64,000 nt of DNA from Streptomyces sp. NBRC 110611 (lineage in GTDB: Bacteria > Actinomycetota > Actinomycetes > Streptomycetales > Streptomycetaceae): NCBI RefSeq assembly GCF_001590865.1, contig NZ_BBUY01000003.1:441846-505845 (forward strand). The letters are read 5' to 3'. Below, piece by piece: positions 63,057-64,000 of the stretch. Position 1 is the first letter of the stretch. Every line of letters begins with the position of its first letter. The position numbers and the translations under genes were made by a program. Below the pieces are notes generated by a model. That model was not told the DNA's origin. It saw nothing but the letters and a program-made list of their open reading frames with translations, and did no database searches.

Positions 63057-64000
63057 TCAGGAGCAGACGGTGCCGTTCGCCGGGACCTTGCCGTCCAGCA
63101 GGTGTCCGTTCACGGCCTTGGTGGCGCACTGATCGGTGCCGTACGTGCCATGGCCCTCACCCTTGACGGTGAGCAGTACGCCCACCCCCTTCCCGAGCTT
63201 GTCGGCCATCTTCCGGGCGCCCTCGACGGGCGTCGCCGGGTCGCCCGCGTTCCCGATGACGACGATGGGGGCGGCGCCCGGCGCCGAGACCTCCGGGGTG
63301 TCGCTCGTGCCGGTGACCGGCCAGCCGGTGCAGCCCAGCAGGCCCTTCGCGGTCATCTCGCCGAAGACCGGTGACGCCTTGCGGAACTCCGGCAGCCTGG
63401 CCTGCACTTCCTCGGGAGTGCTGCGTTGCTTGGTGTCGGCGCAGTTGATCGCGGCGTTGGCGACCTGCATGTTGCTGTAGCGCCCCTTGTCGTCCCGGCC
63501 GCTGAGGATGTCGGCCAGCAGCATCAGGCCGTCGCCGCTGCCCTGCTCCGCGGCGGAGAGCGAGGACGTCAGGATCGGCCAGGCCTCCTTGGAGTAGAGC
63601 GCCGAGGCGATGCCGACGACCGCCTGCTCCTGGGTGAGCTTGCGCCCGCTCTCGGTCGGCAGCGGCTGCCGGCCGGTCTTCTCCAGCAGATCGACGATCC
63701 GCCGGCGCCCCTCCTCGGCGCTCTGGTACGGGCAGTCGCCGCCCGTCTTGGCGCAGTCGGCGAGGTAGTTGTCCAGCGCCTGCTGGAAGCCTTTCGCCTG
63801 TCCCAGGGATTCCTGTACCGAGTCCTGGGTCGGGTCGACCACGGCGTCCAGGACCGTACGTCCCACCTTCTTCGGGAACAAGTGGGCGTAGACGCCGCCC
63901 AGTTCGGTCCCGTAGGAGATCCCGAAGTAGTTGAGCTTGGCATCGCCCAGAACCTGGCGCATCAGGTCCATGTCGCGGGCCGCGCTCTCGGTGCCGACGT
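63057..64000 (-). CDS. Tripeptidyl-aminopeptidase-like alpha/beta-hydrolase (C-terminal part)
   Basis: The gene enters from the right edge, so the N-terminus (signal peptide and start of the hydrolase) is missing; 314 codons are visible. The nucleophile elbow YFGISYGTELGG (GxSxG) appears about 20 residues into the visible part. A cap region with four Cys (DCAKTGGDCPY, INCADT, LGCTGW) suggests export and disulfides. Asp in GNAGDPATPVEGA and His in GEGHGTYG complete the triad, and the TAP-like C-terminal domain ends VPANGTVCS. Streptomyces Tap enzymes remove tripeptides from secreted proteins; substrate here is inferred. Confidence 0.9.
   Translation of the reverse strand, partial: VGTESAARDMDLMRQVLGDAKLNYFGISYGTELGGVYAHLFPKKVGRTVLDAVVDPTQDSVQESLGQAKGFQQALDNYLADCAKTGGDCPYQSAEEGRRRIVDLLEKTGRQPLPTESGRKLTQEQAVVGIASALYSKEAWPILTSSLSAAEQGSGDGLMLLADILSGRDDKGRYSNMQVANAAINCADTKQRSTPEEVQARLPEFRKASPVFGEMTAKGLLGCTGWPVTGTSDTPEVSAPGAAPIVVIGNAGDPATPVEGARKMADKLGKGVGVLLTVKGEGHGTYGTDQCATKAVNGHLLDGKVPANGTVCS

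Overview
The window is high-GC actinobacterial DNA, and gene content and order identify it as a Streptomyces (or very close relative) chromosome segment near the replication origin. From memory, the order LysR - PLP lyase - ptpA - holin - cupin - DUF5326 - ssgA - YibE/F - thiC - metallophosphoesterase - LacI - aminotransferase - cydAB-cydDC - GAF kinase - ABC cluster - serS - pheA - dtpA copper cluster matches the S. coelicolor arm that runs away from oriC. Seven perfect copies of the Streptomyces parS sequence (GTTTCACGTGAAAC) lie in the first 26.4 kb and none in the last 37.6 kb, so oriC probably lies beyond position 1.

Layout. 1-8 kb: TetR regulator with a Cys-rich tail, a divergent MarR/MFS pair, a GlcG/HbpS-like protein, a flavohemoglobin with a very long disordered N-terminus, a Nudix hydrolase and a LysR regulator. 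8-16 kb: holin-like/ptpA/PLP-lyase operon, cupin, DUF5326, ssgA (without the expected ssgR), YibE/F, and thiC behind a TPP riboswitch that carries a parS site. 16-30 kb: membrane and secreted proteins, metallophosphoesterase, LacI regulator, aromatic aminotransferase, then a low-oxygen block (Rex operator, cydAB, fused cydDC, DosS-like GAF histidine kinase). 30-38 kb: ArsR, HAD, LLM oxidoreductase, HtpX with PspAB, and a PadR-controlled membrane protein/carotenoid oxygenase pair.

38-50 kb: an M24 peptidase / EphD-like fusion / metal-dependent hydrolase / MerR operon, a four-gene ABC exporter, an MltG-like protein, a 381-bp near-palindromic element, and a LysA-like decarboxylase that has lost its PLP lysine and its C-terminus. 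50-54 kb: HAD, serS, a roughly 630-bp intergenic region with a DnaA-box cluster, and pheA. 54-61 kb: an extracytoplasmic copper-handling cluster (DyP peroxidase, CopC-CopD, PCuAC chaperone, Sco, YcnI, membrane protein) of the type that matures the copper oxidase GlxA and cytochrome oxidase in Streptomyces. 61-64 kb: RsbW-like anti-sigma kinase, DUF3291 protein, a small disordered protein, and the C-terminal part of a secreted tripeptidyl-aminopeptidase-like hydrolase cut by the window edge.

The most unusual signals are regulatory and architectural: parS sites embedded in other functional elements (a terminator-like palindrome, a riboswitch helix, the cydDC start codon and the cydD-cydC linker), the DnaA-box cluster far from any dnaA gene, and the long palindrome that abuts a truncated, catalytically altered LysA paralogue. 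No tRNA, rRNA, CRISPR array, transposase or prophage was seen.
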